From Marchantia polymorpha subsp. ruderalis (lineage: Eukaryota > Streptophyta > Marchantiopsida > Marchantiales > Marchantiaceae), in contig AP031354.1 of assembly GCA_037833965.1 (NCBI GenBank), positions 12,192,001-12,256,000 on the forward strand: a stretch of DNA of 64,000 nucleotides. The letters run 5' to 3'. The notes under the pieces were generated by a model, which saw only the letters and a program-made list of their open reading frames with translations, made no database searches and was not told the DNA's origin. Position numbers and translations under genes: made by a program. Numbering within the stretch: position 1 is the stretch's first letter; every line of letters starts with the position of its first letter. This document shows, piece after piece, positions 48,839-60,776 of this stretch.

Positions 48839-49954
48839 GTTAGAAACGCAGCTGCTCTTGCGCTCGTTCGTGCATGTGTACACTCCTGTTAGATTCCATG
48901 CGTCGGTCCCAGTATTGGATAGGGTGGCAAGCAATGTGCTCATAAGAAGCTACGAGGTGAAGTTGGAGCTTCACTTGTTGTTTGTGCAAAGAAGCCTATA
49001 ATTTGAGAAACTCATCCGATTCTAGATGAACCCCTCTTACCCGATAGTTTCGTCGATGATTCGAACAGCGATATACTGTCATACTCCATCGTTGCGAGGT
49101 GATAGACGTCCTCACGACAGGTACGCCAACTTCCTCGAATTAGTTTGTATGAGGACATCTGTGTGAGTGAGTGAGTGTGTGTGTTTTAGCGCGCGCGTGC
49201 GACGTAGGGAGCCAGGTAGGGGGTTGGATGTGACAGAAGTTATGGGGCCATGTTACACTGGTATTGTTTTGGCCTGTCCTTCATGCGGCTATGGCTGATG
49301 CAGTTATAGTCGTTTCTTCAGCACGACCACAGCCCCTGAAACGCTAACATCCGATCACTGATCAAGAAGTTGTAATTTCACGATGTACGTCGGCGAATTG
49401 ACTTTCAATGGCCGTAGGAGCATCACGTGCTGATGCTGCTTCCATTCGTGGCCTGTTGCAACGGCCCGAGTGGCTTCTAAAATTGCCCTTCTCACTTACC
49501 ACTTGCAATTTGTTATATCAATCAGAAATTTCACTCACTGTCCTGAACAACACGGATTTCACCCGAGCGTCTTCTAGGTAGTGAATAATTCATCCCGATT
49601 CATTAACCCGATCTCTAATTTGCTGGTATGTTCCGCGGATTTGAAATTTCAATCGATTGGCCTTCTCTTGCTGATGTGTTGCGACGACGTGTGAACGTTT
49701 TCCGTGAGATATGTTGGAGTTTACTCTCCGCAAGCATCACTCTTCCTGCAGTTATGCGTATCAGATGAAAGATACACTGCAGGAGGTAAGAAGACAGTAC
49801 CTGGCACACGTGCCTTAGATTAGCTACTTTTTGCAGGGGGGATCTGGGGTGCTAATCTTCACGCCGTTGAGGTATTTTCTTTTTTGCTTTCGTGAGTCAT
49901 TCACATGCTCATGCTGACAGTGTTCCTCTTCCTCCGCCCTGTCATGGATTCCAG
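48839..49954 (+). other. Probable 5' UTR intron of the coiled-coil gene
   Basis: Donor CAG/GTTAGA at 48839 and acceptor ATTCCAG at 49954 lie either side of 1116 bp that contains short upstream frames. The acceptor is five bases before the start codon. Leader introns of this kind are common in plant genes. Inferred from splice signals only. Confidence 0.4.
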
Positions 49955-49959
49955 ACAAA

Positions 49960-52900
49960 ATGCCCGGCGCCCAGCACAAGAAGCATCACAAGAGATCGCA
50001 CAAGAATTCTGTGCACGTCGAGAAGAATGGGGATCATGCGGAGCCTTCTGGAGATACTCCGACGGACAGTCCCAATGGCAGTGGGACTCCTCGAGCCCTC
50101 GATAGCCCGCATGCCAACGGGGCGGGCAAGGAAGACCTGGACAGTCTCAATGGATCCGGAACTGAGTCAGGCACGAATGGCCACAGCGTGGGTGACATTT
50201 CCTCGTCGGATCATTCCGACGTCGGAGAGGCACACCATGAAGAGAAGAGCAAGGTCCATCACGTGAGTCGAGAGCCGCAGACTGAGGAAGTCAAGATTCA
50301 CAGTCTGATTGAACTGAACAGCGTGCTGATCAAAACCGTGGCAGGGCTGAGAACGGACAAGGACGAACTGACGGGCAAGATTTCTCATCTGGAGGAGCAG
50401 CTGAACACTGTCACTGCAGCCCACTCGAAAGAAGCCCAAGATGTTATCAGCAGCCTCGAGACTCAGCGCATCAGTCTCTTAGATGAGAACAAGGCGCTTC
50501 AAGAGAAAAGGCGGGCCCTGGAGAGCGAGAAGGCTCTGCTCGAGAACGAGACCTCTGGATTAGCCACCGAAAAGTCCGCCCTGTTGGAAGAGAAGTCTGC
50601 TCTCGCGAACGAGAAAATCGAGCTGGAGTCTGCTCTTTCTGAATCCAACAGGCGGCTGGCTGAAACGTCAGCCAAAATCAAGGAGGCTGAGAGGATTTCG
50701 GAGGAGGCAAAGGCACGAGTTTCAGCTCTCGTTTCGGAGAAGACCGAGCTCGAGTCTGCTCTCTCTCAGTCCACCAAACTTCTGGCCGAGAGATCAGCTA
50801 AGATCGAGGAGGCGGAGCGTGCCGCAGGGGAGGCCAAGGCGAGAGTACAAGCTCTCACGAACGAGAAGAATGAAATTGGAAGTGCGCTCTCCCAGTCCAG
50901 CAAGCTCCTGGAAGAGAGGTCAGCTAAGATTGAAGAGGCTGAGCACGCTGCCGCCGAGGCGTCAGCTAAGATTGGGGAGGCAGAGCATGTCGCCTCTGAA
51001 GCGAAGGCAAGAGTGGCAGCTCTTGTCCACGAGAAGGAAGAGCTCGAGAGCGCTCTCTCGCACTCCAGCAAGCTTGTAGACGAGGGAGCAGCTAAAATTG
51101 GAGAGGCAGAACGCGTTGCTTCAGAGGCGAAGGCGAGAGTAGAGGCTCTTCTACGCGAGAAGGAGGAGCTGGAGAGCTCTCTTTCAAAGTCGAGCAAGCT
51201 TCTTGATGAGAGAGAAGCCAAGATTCAAAAAGCAGAGCGAGCTGCCAAACAAGCAACTGCCAAGATTACTGAGGCAGAGCATGTCGCCTCCGAAGCCAAG
51301 GCAAGAGTAGAAGCTCTCGGGCATGAGAAAGCAGAGCTAGAAAGTGCCCTCTCCAGTTCGGACAAGCTTCTCGAAGAGAGAGCAGCGACGATTCTAAAGG
51401 CAGAGCGTGCTGCTGCTGAGGCGTCTGCCAGGATCAAGGACGCAGAGCGTGACGCTGCCGAAGCTAAAGCGAAGGTCTCATCTCTCAGTAGTGAGAAGGA
51501 GGTGCTGGAACGCCAGCTATCAAACTCTAGCAAGCTTTTGGCTGAAAAATCATCCAAAATTAAGGAAGCTGAGCTTGCTGCTGCTCAGGCCCAGGCCAGG
51601 ATCCAGGAGACCGAGAGCGATGCTGCTCAGGCGAAAGCCAGGATCAAACATCTGGATGGAGAGATACAGAAGCTGAACGATCTCCATCAAAAGAAGATTA
51701 CCACTTTGGAAAAATTGAATAATCAGCAATCAGCCGAGCTGTCTTCTTTGCAACGCAAGACTGAAGAGTTAGAGGCCGAACTGCAAAAGCTTTCTCAGTC
51801 TCTTGCATCTGCGCAGGAGGAGGCAGTTGAAGCCAAGAGCACTGTAGAAACCCTGCGATCTCAACAGGAGGCTTCGAAACAAGAAAATTTGCATTTGCAG
51901 AGCAGATTGCAGGCTGCCGTGGACCACTCAGCAGATTTGGAGAGTCAAAATAGCGAACTGACTTTGAAACTAGAGGAGTTAGATCGCCGAAACAGCGAAT
52001 TGAGCGCGAAGCTTGGGGTTCTGGAATCCACACTTACAGGGTTGCGAGAGGATTTGGAAGCTGCCGAAGAGAAGGCTAATGAAGCATCACAAGAAGTCCG
52101 AAAGGGGAAGGATGCCAATGAAGCTTTGCAAGAGGAAATCTCTGCAATGCAGGAAAAGAAAGAGCTCATCGAGAAGGAGTTATTTGAGGCGAAGCATTTT
52201 ATTCAAGAGCTGCATGAGGCTATCAGCAGCGCCCAGGGTAACATGGTCACCCTGGAGAATAAAGTTGCTAGTTTGCAAACGGAAAGGAACACTCTCAAAG
52301 GAGAGAACTCCAAGTTGGAGGAAGCTTTGAGTAGTGCATCCGAGCGCTCTGCGAAACTTGACCACGAGAACTCGGAGTTGAATGCGAAACTTGAAAGCTT
52401 GGGAAGTGTGGTATCCGGTTTGCAAGGGGATAATAGTGACCTTAACTCTAAACTGGCTTCCCTTGAAAGTACTGTCGCCGGCTTGCAAGTTGAGCTCAAT
52501 GGAGCGAGGACGAAAGCCGAGGAGGTAACACGTGACTTGCAAACGGAGAGCGAAACTTCAGCTTCGTTGGGGGAGGAAGTCCTAGAGATGCAGAGGAGAA
52601 GAGTATCTCTCGAGGGTGAATTGGGAACCGCAAGGTCATGCATTGAGGATCTCCAGGAGTCTATCAGAAAAGCTCATGGAAGTATCTTTAAGTTGGAGTC
52701 TGAAGTTGCAGATTTAGTAAGCGAAAAGGCAAGCCTATTGCAGGCCAAGGCTTCCATAGAAAAAGAGCTGGAGAAGGTGTCCTCAACCTCTGTTGAGGCT
52801 TTAGACAAGCTTGAAGAGCAGTTGCTTGTTTGGAAAGAAAGGGCTAGGTCTGTGGAGAAGACCTTGGATGAGGCAAAATCTGTTGCTCATTTGAGTGAGG

Positions 52901-53058
52901 GAAAGGTTGCTCAGTTACTTTCAGATCTAGAGTCAGTCAATATGATCTTGGCACAGAGATCAACCAAGGCAGCAAAGTATGCGTGGCCTGCTGTATCCAC
53001 GAGTGCCCTTGCTGTTGTAGGCATTCTGGCATTCTTCAAGTTTTCCAAACGTCGATGA
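49960..53058 (+). CDS. 1032-aa tail-anchored long coiled-coil protein
   Basis: Single-exon frame. Residues 1-100 are polar and low complexity, with a basic His/Lys start (KKHHKRSHK). Residues 110-990 are an almost unbroken heptad coiled coil. Residues 221-568 hold seven units of a 42-residue repeat (six heptads), several lengthened by 14 to about 56; the core is ELESALSxSSKLLxER followed by AKIxEAER and EAKARVxAL. About residues 640-960 contain a second, older repeat (LESTxxGLxxEL and FIQELHEAI / CIEDLQESI blocks). One membrane span (about 1008-1026) near the C-terminus and a short basic end, KFSKRR, suggest a tail anchor with the coil in the cytosol, on ER, peroxisome, mitochondrion or envelope. 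The layout resembles plant PMD-type organelle-division factors but is three times longer, so identity is open. Confidence 0.88.
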   Translation: MPGAQHKKHHKRSHKNSVHVEKNGDHAEPSGDTPTDSPNGSGTPRALDSPHANGAGKEDLDSLNGSGTESGTNGHSVGDISSSDHSDVGEAHHEEKSKVHHVSREPQTEEVKIHSLIELNSVLIKTVAGLRTDKDELTGKISHLEEQLNTVTAAHSKEAQDVISSLETQRISLLDENKALQEKRRALESEKALLENETSGLATEKSALLEEKSALANEKIELESALSESNRRLAETSAKIKEAERISEEAKARVSALVSEKTELESALSQSTKLLAERSAKIEEAERAAGEAKARVQALTNEKNEIGSALSQSSKLLEERSAKIEEAEHAAAEASAKIGEAEHVASEAKARVAALVHEKEELESALSHSSKLVDEGAAKIGEAERVASEAKARVEALLREKEELESSLSKSSKLLDEREAKIQKAERAAKQATAKITEAEHVASEAKARVEALGHEKAELESALSSSDKLLEERAATILKAERAAAEASARIKDAERDAAEAKAKVSSLSSEKEVLERQLSNSSKLLAEKSSKIKEAELAAAQAQARIQETESDAAQAKARIKHLDGEIQKLNDLHQKKITTLEKLNNQQSAELSSLQRKTEELEAELQKLSQSLASAQEEAVEAKSTVETLRSQQEASKQENLHLQSRLQAAVDHSADLESQNSELTLKLEELDRRNSELSAKLGVLESTLTGLREDLEAAEEKANEASQEVRKGKDANEALQEEISAMQEKKELIEKELFEAKHFIQELHEAISSAQGNMVTLENKVASLQTERNTLKGENSKLEEALSSASERSAKLDHENSELNAKLESLGSVVSGLQGDNSDLNSKLASLESTVAGLQVELNGARTKAEEVTRDLQTESETSASLGEEVLEMQRRRVSLEGELGTARSCIEDLQESIRKAHGSIFKLESEVADLVSEKASLLQAKASIEKELEKVSSTSVEALDKLEEQLLVWKERARSVEKTLDEAKSVAHLSEGKVAQLLSDLESVNMILAQRSTKAAKYAWPAVSTSALAVVGILAFFKFSKRR

Positions 53059-55940
53059 TAGGTTTTTCGATCGCTTTATTTTACAACCCATTGTGCGTAC
53101 TGCACGCACAGAGTCCGGCTTAGTCTGCCTGGCGTCGGGTTGAACTGAAGATAGGAGCTTGAAACCGCAACAGTCAGCAGAGTGCCGAAGGCGCTGCTGT
53201 CAATATTTTGGCAATTTTGGGCTTTAGGCACTATTTATCAAGTAGGATTGATGATGACTTGAATCATCTTGTACATTTTCATCATAATTCTAGTGTAAAG
53301 TCAGATATCCTGTTTCGCTGAAGTACGTTGTCTAAGCAATGGCTGAAGGTGACTACTACCTACAGCAAGGTAATTGCCAGGAGGGCTCCCAAAGTTTGTG
53401 ATAGGAATTTACCAGAAGCAGTTCAAGTTCTCAGATGTCTGTTTCCGTTACATATATTATTGCGGCTGACGATGCCTAGTCACTACGTTTTGAGTTTAGA
53501 TTTTTGAGTTGAGCTTGTACATTATCTGGCACACACCAGTAGTATGTTAAGCACGTAGTGCCTTTTACATCACAAGAACACGTTCATGTGTCCACTCCGG
53601 ATTGTTTGCTCTAAGTTTTAGGATTCAGCCTTAAACACAAGGACTACAAACTTTTGAAATCGTTACTAGATTTTTTGCACGCCTATTCACACTGTATCCG
53701 TGTATCGCTCGAAAAGTAACAGTTGTTGTAGATGTATGAACTTCATTAAAGCGTCATTTAGTAGATGCAAGATACGGGTCGGACTAGGGTGTCAGTAAGA
53801 TATTTACTAATGTCTGTGACGAGGAAAGTGTCCTGCCTAATTCATTCCCGAGTAATGGTAGAAATTCATGTTTCAAAAGACTCAAGCTTTCTCTGGAGTT
53901 CTTACTATCACAAGTGTAAATTATTGTGCATAAGAAAAACCTGATTTCTTTGGAGTATTCACAGCTACAATGTAGAGAACGATGTATGCACTAACTTCAC
54001 CGGGATTGGGTCCCTGGACTCACGATTCCCCGTTTTAGACAACATTTAAGTAAATCCGTCTTATGTGTGGTCTTCTGTCTCAGAGTTAAGTGTATAGGTT
54101 GCAAAAGGCTGGGCATTACACATGTTTTGGACCTTTGATAGAAGATGTAATTGAAAAAATATGAGAAAACTTATTTTGATGGACTCGTCTCCCGTTTATG
54201 TTAACCTGAATTGGTTCATACATTTCATACCTGCAATGAATGAAACATGTCAATACATATCTGGATGGACTAGTCTCCAATTTATGTTAAACTGAATTAG
54301 TTCATACACATCCCACATGCAATTATTACTCCTAATCAGGTTGAAGACATTCTATCATAAAGTGTAGAGCACATTTAGAGTAGATGGTTAACATGACAGT
54401 AATCCTACCTTTAAACACAAATCAATCCATTTACCTCTCCACTCCACTAGGTAATACACACAATACATATCTCAAGACAAACTTGAATTTATGCCACCAC
54501 GATTGTTTGGAAGATAATATAGTGCAAAATCACATTTATGTTTTTTCCAAATCATATTATCACAATATATGTTTTTAGATGTACAATCTCACCAATTCAT
54601 GAAATTTTGAGATCAGAATACATTCTATATGATCCAACATTCCAAAATAATAGCTCATAATAAAGTATCATATGCTTAGAACTGGTTAGGTTTTCAAATT
54701 TCATAATAATTATTTCTATTGAATATTCTTTTAGCAACACATCATAATCTAAACATCACGATTATTGAACTTCATATTCTGAGCTGATTATCAACGATAG
54801 CTAAGATTTGATATCTACTTTATAAAGAGAAATATCATAGTTGTTTGACATCTGAAATTATAATCTTGAACTAAGAAAGTTATCAATTATTCTTCATGAT
54901 GAACAATCTCCGGTTCAATCTTTTTATGTCCTTTGTTCATGATCCAAATTAGACGTTTCACAATATTATCTACATAAGCCATGGATGATGTCTTGAAATG
55001 ATATGATGATGAACCAAAACTACATCACACAAAGCTTGCAATCTATCAAAAATCTCAATCAAAACAACATGATCCATCAATCAAGATATAAACCAATGTT
55101 GCAGAACCATGAGAGCATGTTTCATGTAAGAGAATATATGAAAAAGAAAATTTGTTCAAGAAAAAGTGGATATTTTATTTGATTGTTGAGTAATACCTTT
55201 AGCAGTCAAGAAGATTCTTTTAAAATGTGAAATTGTAAATTCTTTACTACAATTCTTAATACAATAATATGGATAAAAATGAAAAAAATATCAGTATCAT
55301 TTATATGATGTGAAATGATATTGTGAGATCATATAGAGAAAAGGTTGATCAAAAATATTATTTTAAATAAGTTACATTTTATATTAATTGTTGAAATGTT
55401 TGATTGATTACATGCAAACAAAACATCCGCACAAAAAAACCAATTAATCAATTGAACAAATTAATCTTACATGAAGTGTTTTGATTTGAATATATAAAAT
55501 AAATGAATGTTTTTTTGCAAAATAAAAGAGAAAATTGGTAAATGTTTTCAAATTTTCAAATTTCAAATGTTTAAATACAACTTAAAGTTTATTGCATCAA
55601 AAAAATGTAAGCAACTTTAGTGAGTAAAAACCAAAATAAATTTTAGTCAAGATGTAAATAAAATTGCATTATTATGAAGGAATATTAGTGTAATGTTAGC
55701 AATCCGTATATTTGATAAGTGGATGAGATATGTGATAATTAACAATGACATGTCAACAACTTGTTTGTAAATTAGTTATAATATAAATGTTTTAATTGAT
55801 AATTTTCATATGATTAATACACTAGGAGGGAATGGATGATGGGATCACACCCTACTTTCTTCTACTTGTTTGAAATATCTATTTGAAGATGATGGTAAAC
55901 ATTCTAGATAGTTTTCATCTTTATAATTATGTTCAGTTTG
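53059..55940. other. 3' flank, then AT-rich intergenic DNA
   Basis: The first ~700 bp should hold the 3' UTR of the coiled-coil gene. Beyond about 54.1 kb the sequence is AT-rich with no recognised gene; a short duplication at 54178 is listed separately. Confidence 0.45.
54178..54323. repeat. Direct duplication, 86-bp spacing
   Basis: Segments of about 60 bp starting gatggact at 54178 and 54264 (each with ctgaattrgttcatac) are clearly related, with about ten differences. Confidence 0.8.
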
Positions 55941-55949
55941 AGAATGAAT

Positions 55950-56400
55950 TTCTTTCTCAAATGTGATAATTTGGTCTTTGAGGTGAAATGTGGCGGATAG
56001 TGATTGGGACATGTAATATATGACACTAAGCAAAAGTATACGGGAGGAGTTTCTCAACATTATTTGGAACAAGCGAGGCATCAAGATGCAATTTTATCAA
56101 CTTCATGTGAATCATACACTTGTTTATTGTGAACATAAATATCTACTTGCAGGAATCTTGATGTCTTTGTGTCATACTATTGCTAGGCATAGAATTGGAT
56201 TTCATAGTCTTAGAATTGAGTAAGTACGATAGTTTAGTATTGATGGATTGAATGTATTTGTAGATTATGTGACGGTGGGTATATCGAGTATGAATAGCTT
56301 GTATTTGTTACTTGTACTAAATACAAATAGATTAGGTTTTCTCATAATATAGATGTGGATAGTTTCTATTTTTTTTCTTATAGGTAGTGTACTGAGTTAA
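55950..56400 (+). mobile_element. 5'-truncated LINE fragment (C-terminal coding end)
   Basis: This stretch matches the 3' coding end of the LINE at 61-64 kb, but on the other strand. Shared words include atttggtctttgaggtg, tttctcarcattatttgga, atcaacttcat and tgtttgttacttgtact (here tatttgttacttgtact). A remnant frame at 56020-56223 gives EEFLNIIWNKRGIKMQFYQLH. Only the last part of ORF2 remains, as is normal for 5'-truncated LINE copies. Limits are approximate. Confidence 0.65.
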
Positions 56401-57186
56401 GTTTCTAAACAACCATTTATGGCATCAATTATGTAGTTAGAGCTTGTTAAGACTTTTTGTGTAAAGGAGGGTTTAGGAAATAATGATTTCTTTTGCATCT
56501 TTACCAAGCATACCTTTAAGAAAAGTTTATTGTTGTTGTTTGTGTGAATGATCTCAACCTCATTTACACAAAAAATGTCATTGTGTTGATTTCTGATGAA
56601 CCTATGTCACGGTTTGATATCAATTACCTTAGAGTTATATCAATGTTCTAATATTTGTAGATTAAACTTTTGTTAAAGTAATATCTCTCCATATATATTA
56701 TTACACTGACAATCCAGAGTCCGTTCAAACTCTGGAACACCACGGAATCTGATTTGCAATGCGACCTCCAACTGCAAGAGGTGGTCATACAGTGTCCTTC
56801 CGATCGACTCTGCGATAATTTTCCAGGTCGGATAGAATGACTGATTACCGCGGACCCTCCATCACATAACATCAAGAGGGGTGTCAATGCTGAAATAAAG
56901 CAGTCCTAGACTCCACTCCTTCCGACATAGGTCACTTGTAGTCACCGCCGATGGCAACGACCCGCAACCTTCGTCGGTATCCTGCATTTCTTACCACCAA
57001 AAACTCTGGCTGAACGACACGTCATCAAAACGAACGCTTCCTTTCTTCATCCGTCAATGTCCACGGCGTCGAACCAGCATTCCGTCCAGGATAAAAAGTA
57101 CAGTTCAGTCGAAGGAGTCGGGCCGGGCCGCGCTGGGCCTATTGGCCCATATTGGATATCGGAGTTCAAAAATGATTGACGTGTCG
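56401..57186. other. Intergenic, ending in the CHLM promoter
   Basis: AT-rich to about 56,680, then ordinary composition. It has no recognised gene. The right end has CCAAT/GGCCCA-type words (ggcccatattgg near 57143) of the kind found in plant promoters. Confidence 0.45.
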
Positions 57187-57196
57187 GCCACGTGGC
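57187..57196. promoter_or_regulatory. G-box of the CHLM promoter
   Basis: Perfect palindrome GCCACGTGGC, 215 bp before the CHLM start codon. This is the classic light-response G-box bound by HY5 (bZIP) and PIF (bHLH) factors in chlorophyll-synthesis genes. The motif is seen directly; its use here is inferred. Confidence 0.6.
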
Positions 57197-57410
57197 ATCC
57201 CTAGTGGCTCGACCACCAGCAAGAGAGAGGCGAAGAACGAGCCCATGGACAATCCCCACGAAAGGAATGGAGCTCGAAGTGCTCCATTCTCTCGATCACA
57301 TTCGCGTTTGATTGTAAAATTGGATTCGGAGTCCAGTCCAATCCGCCCCATTTGTTCACAGGCCAGGACAGCCCAGTCCACCACCCGGGTCCGTCTGAAA
57401 GGAAGTGGAC

Positions 57411-58385
57411 ATGGCGAGCTCGGTGGCGAGCTCGTTGGGCTGTCAGTGCGGAGCGCTGGGCAGTAGCAGGGCGTTGGGAGGAGCTCAATTGCCGCAGCAG
57501 CAGAATGTGAGCCGCAGGGTCGCTGTGACGAAGAGGGGAGGAGGATTGTCGGTGCGAGCTGTGTCGTTGCCCTTCGTGGAGGATGGGAATTTGGGATTCG
57601 CTGTGGCGAGCGGAGGGGCAATCGCCGCTCTGGCGATCGCCCTGGCGGACCCGCAGAAGAGGAGGGAGAAGGATGCGCAGGCCGCAGGAGGCAACGAGAT
57701 GGACTCCGTCCGGAACTACTTCAACACGCAGGGTTTTGAGCGGTGGAGGAAAATCTACGGCGAGACGGACGACGTGAACTCCGTGCAGCTGGACATTCGC
57801 GTGGGTCACGCCCAAACCGTGGAGAAAACTCTGGCCTTTTTGAAAGGCGGCGATGGCTTGAAAGGCGTCACCGTGTGCGATGCCGGCTGTGGAACCGGCA
57901 GTCTGACCATTCCTCTGTGTGAGGAGGGAGCCGTCGTGAGCGCCAGCGACATCTCGTCGTCCATGGTGGAGGAGGCGGGCAGGAGAGCGGCCGTGGTTTT
58001 GGACAAGAACCCTCAGCTCACCAAACCCGATTTCCAGGCTCAGGACTTGGAGTCCATCACAGGAAAGTACCACACTGTCGTGTGCCTCGATGTATTAATT
58101 CACTACCCCCAAGAGAAGGCCGGTGGCATGATTGCTCACCTCGCATCCCGAGCTGACAAGAGACTCGTGTTGAGCTTTGCTCCAAAAACTCCATACTACT
58201 CCGTTTTGAAGAGAATTGGAGAGTTATTCCCCGGCCCTTCCAAGGCCACTCGTGCCTATCTGCACGCCGAAGAGGATGTGGAGAAAGCCCTGAACGAGGC
58301 AGGGTGGAAAGTGACGAAACGAGACATGACCGCCACCAAGTTTTACTTCTCCAGGTTGCTGGAGGCAGTCCCTGCTAATTCCTAG
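57411..58385 (+). CDS. CHLM: Magnesium-protoporphyrin IX methyltransferase, chloroplast
   Basis: Transfers a methyl group from S-adenosylmethionine to Mg-protoporphyrin IX, the step after Mg chelatase in chlorophyll synthesis. Single exon of 324 aa from the ATG at 57411 (MASSVASS). Residues 1 to about 50 are a Ser/Ala/Arg-rich transit peptide. A hydrophobic stretch (about 63-80, FAVASGGAIAALAIALA) fits envelope/thylakoid association. The conserved start of the enzyme is NYFNTQGFERWRKIYGETDDVN. SAM motif I is VCDAGCGTGSLTIPL near 155, followed by SASDISSSMVEEA and VCLDVLIHYPQ. The C-terminal region has LSFAPKTPYYSVLKRIGELFPGP and KRDMTATKFYFSRLLE. Length is close to Arabidopsis CHLM (312 aa). 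It is complete and apparently functional. Confidence 0.96.
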   Translation: MASSVASSLGCQCGALGSSRALGGAQLPQQQNVSRRVAVTKRGGGLSVRAVSLPFVEDGNLGFAVASGGAIAALAIALADPQKRREKDAQAAGGNEMDSVRNYFNTQGFERWRKIYGETDDVNSVQLDIRVGHAQTVEKTLAFLKGGDGLKGVTVCDAGCGTGSLTIPLCEEGAVVSASDISSSMVEEAGRRAAVVLDKNPQLTKPDFQAQDLESITGKYHTVVCLDVLIHYPQEKAGGMIAHLASRADKRLVLSFAPKTPYYSVLKRIGELFPGPSKATRAYLHAEEDVEKALNEAGWKVTKRDMTATKFYFSRLLEAVPANS

Positions 58386-60776
58386 AAACATTGGCTTTCT
58401 CAATTTTTGGCCTGAGAAGCTTGTTTGGGTAGAATCATAGTGTTAAACAATTGTATATGTTAGTAATCCCAGCTGGAACTTCCAGCATAAATTTTTTAAC
58501 CAACTGGGGACTGCTCGCTCGCTCATCAGTCGTAGGCTCATAATGGAGATGTAAGAGTTGTCATTCTCGAATGGGGAAATTTGATTTTTGGTCGTGAGGT
58601 AACGAGGTGCTAAGTATGTTGCATTCCGCTTCGTTTTCACGCCGGCGACTAGTCGAATAGTAGCACGAGATTATTGACTTCACAGTCTGCTGTGGATTTT
58701 CCAGCTGTAAAGAACTCATTTTTAATTTGTACGATGATCTTGTTCCTGTCACACGCTTAAAATCAGCGTAGATTTACTGAATCGCCAGTCCGTGGAGGCG
58801 CCGTCAAGCTAAGGCGTCGGCTTCCAATAGGCTTGCAAGAATGCTGTGAGAGGGCTGCTTAAGCTCGTGCACGTGCATTAGGGGAGGAGCATTGTGTTGA
58901 TTTGTTAATACCCTCAAAGCTTTTAGCCTTCTCTCATATGTGACAAGCGCTCTGTGCCAGCTTTGGTTTCTGTGAACATCTTCGTTCCAAGAAATAGGAT
59001 AAGAGTATGTTGTAGTGCTGTCATCCTTGTCAACGACCCCAACAAATTTTTAAAGGGAGTTCTTAGCGTTTATGTTCTCAAAGCCACTCTCTGCACATGT
59101 CAACGGGATTTATAAGCTGTCTGAGCATCTGGAAGTAGTATCCTTCACTAATATAGTGAAAGACGTATGATGCAATGACAAGTAGAGTTATGCTCTTTCC
59201 GAGTTTCGCTCTCATGTACCTCAGCCTCCGGCAGATCAAGCGTGGTCGAGTGACAAAAATCACCGTTCATCAGTTTCTCCTTATTATAGTGAATGGAAAA
59301 TCATACTGCAGTATCGAAGTCCATCGCTGGTGAGATGAAATAAAGGAACTGCCTGATACGTCGTCAGATTGCTATGGATTGAACATATCTTGTAATAAAC
59401 AAGCTTTTGACGCCCCACCCTTCCTCCATTAGTTTGTGGAGGCCGTCCAGACCGGTCTGGACAATGATACAGACCGGTATCCAAATTACTCCTCACAGAT
59501 ACAACTGGCAAAGCATAAAACACACGACAGGTTGCGTTTCCTCTTGAAGTTTGAGCACTTAGATCGAGAACTTGTACATTGGCAACAGTCTGAAAAGTGG
59601 TGTATTTCAAGCAATTTGTCACATGGCATGAAGCATATCGAGAAACTTGTTTGGCAAGACAGAATGTTCGAAGCATTATACATTCACCGATAATGTTTGC
59701 CGGTTTTGCTCATCGTGTGAACCATCTGGACCTGCTCCTTGCACGACGAGTTCAGAGAAACATAAAATTCAGACACCATCCGCAGCTATCGAAGTTTGCA
59801 CGGACAATTCTCAGTGACTTACGGTACAAGGAACTAAACTATGTTGTGACGAAATGTGAACTTGAGCTAATCCTGCAGTTTTCATAAGTGACGAATGATC
59901 AATACTCCGCATCCTTCACAAGCAGTGAGATATATATTCATCGACGTTGTCTGAAGATCATTCGTGCCGAACGAAGTCCTAGATAAACTGGTCATCAACA
60001 ACTGTTCCGTCGGCTACAAACGTCCCTCCTAATAGATTCTCGTCTACACAGAAGGAGACCGACGAGCATGGAACTGAGAAAGTCGACCTTATCACTTCAG
60101 CTAGGTCGGCTACAATGAATTTTGGCGTACTAGTCATACGAAGAGTAATCGACATCAGCTGTCAGGAACGGCGCTGCCACCGCTCACCCGTATCGTGTTC
60201 CGTCCACCTCTGACTCGTGCTTCCTTTTGTATTCAAGCATTCTGTATGGAAACCATGTGACCAGATCAAGTGGCTCTTCTTATCAAAGCAGAGGCCGTTC
60301 GTCGCCTAAATTGACATTTGACATCGATAGCAGCCGCACGCCTTGCTTCGTAGCAAACCTCGCTGGGTTAAGAGCATCTTACTCGAGATAAGAATCAGGT
60401 CGAGTTCGAGCCTCCGTGTTCCATCCTTTCGGTCACAGCCGGAGTTGCGAGAGTTGCTACCATGTCACGTCATTCTTTTACAATCTAAAGCTGCTACTGA
60501 TGCACTCAACCTGTGATGCGAGATTATTGTGTGACAGTTGTTGTGTATGGAAATGAGGCAGTAAAGAAGAGGGACGTTTGTACGTTTCATTGCATCTATC
60601 TATGAGACTGCCGGAACCTTTGAAGATAAGATTTCAAAGATGCCTTGTGCGATATTGTGAATGCTGGTTGATGGAAAACATGGGTCTGAGTATCATATAT
60701 CTCCGTACGTTGCATGGAAGACATGACTCTGTACTCTTAACGTTAGGGTTCAGATAAGACTTCAGCCGGGGCAACA
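58386..60776. other. Intergenic; no gene recognised
   Basis: Holds the CHLM 3' UTR at the left. Overlapping frames on both strands around 59284-59887 have no recognisable motif and look like chance. Confidence 0.45.

Noticed and set aside
50499..51557. Ser/Ala-rich minus-strand frames opposite the coiled-coil gene
   Set aside because: Mirror images of the repeated Glu/Lys/Ala codons of the real gene.
59284..59887. Overlapping frames on both strands around 59.3-59.9 kb
   Set aside because: Competing frames on both strands, no motif, no promoter or splice signals.
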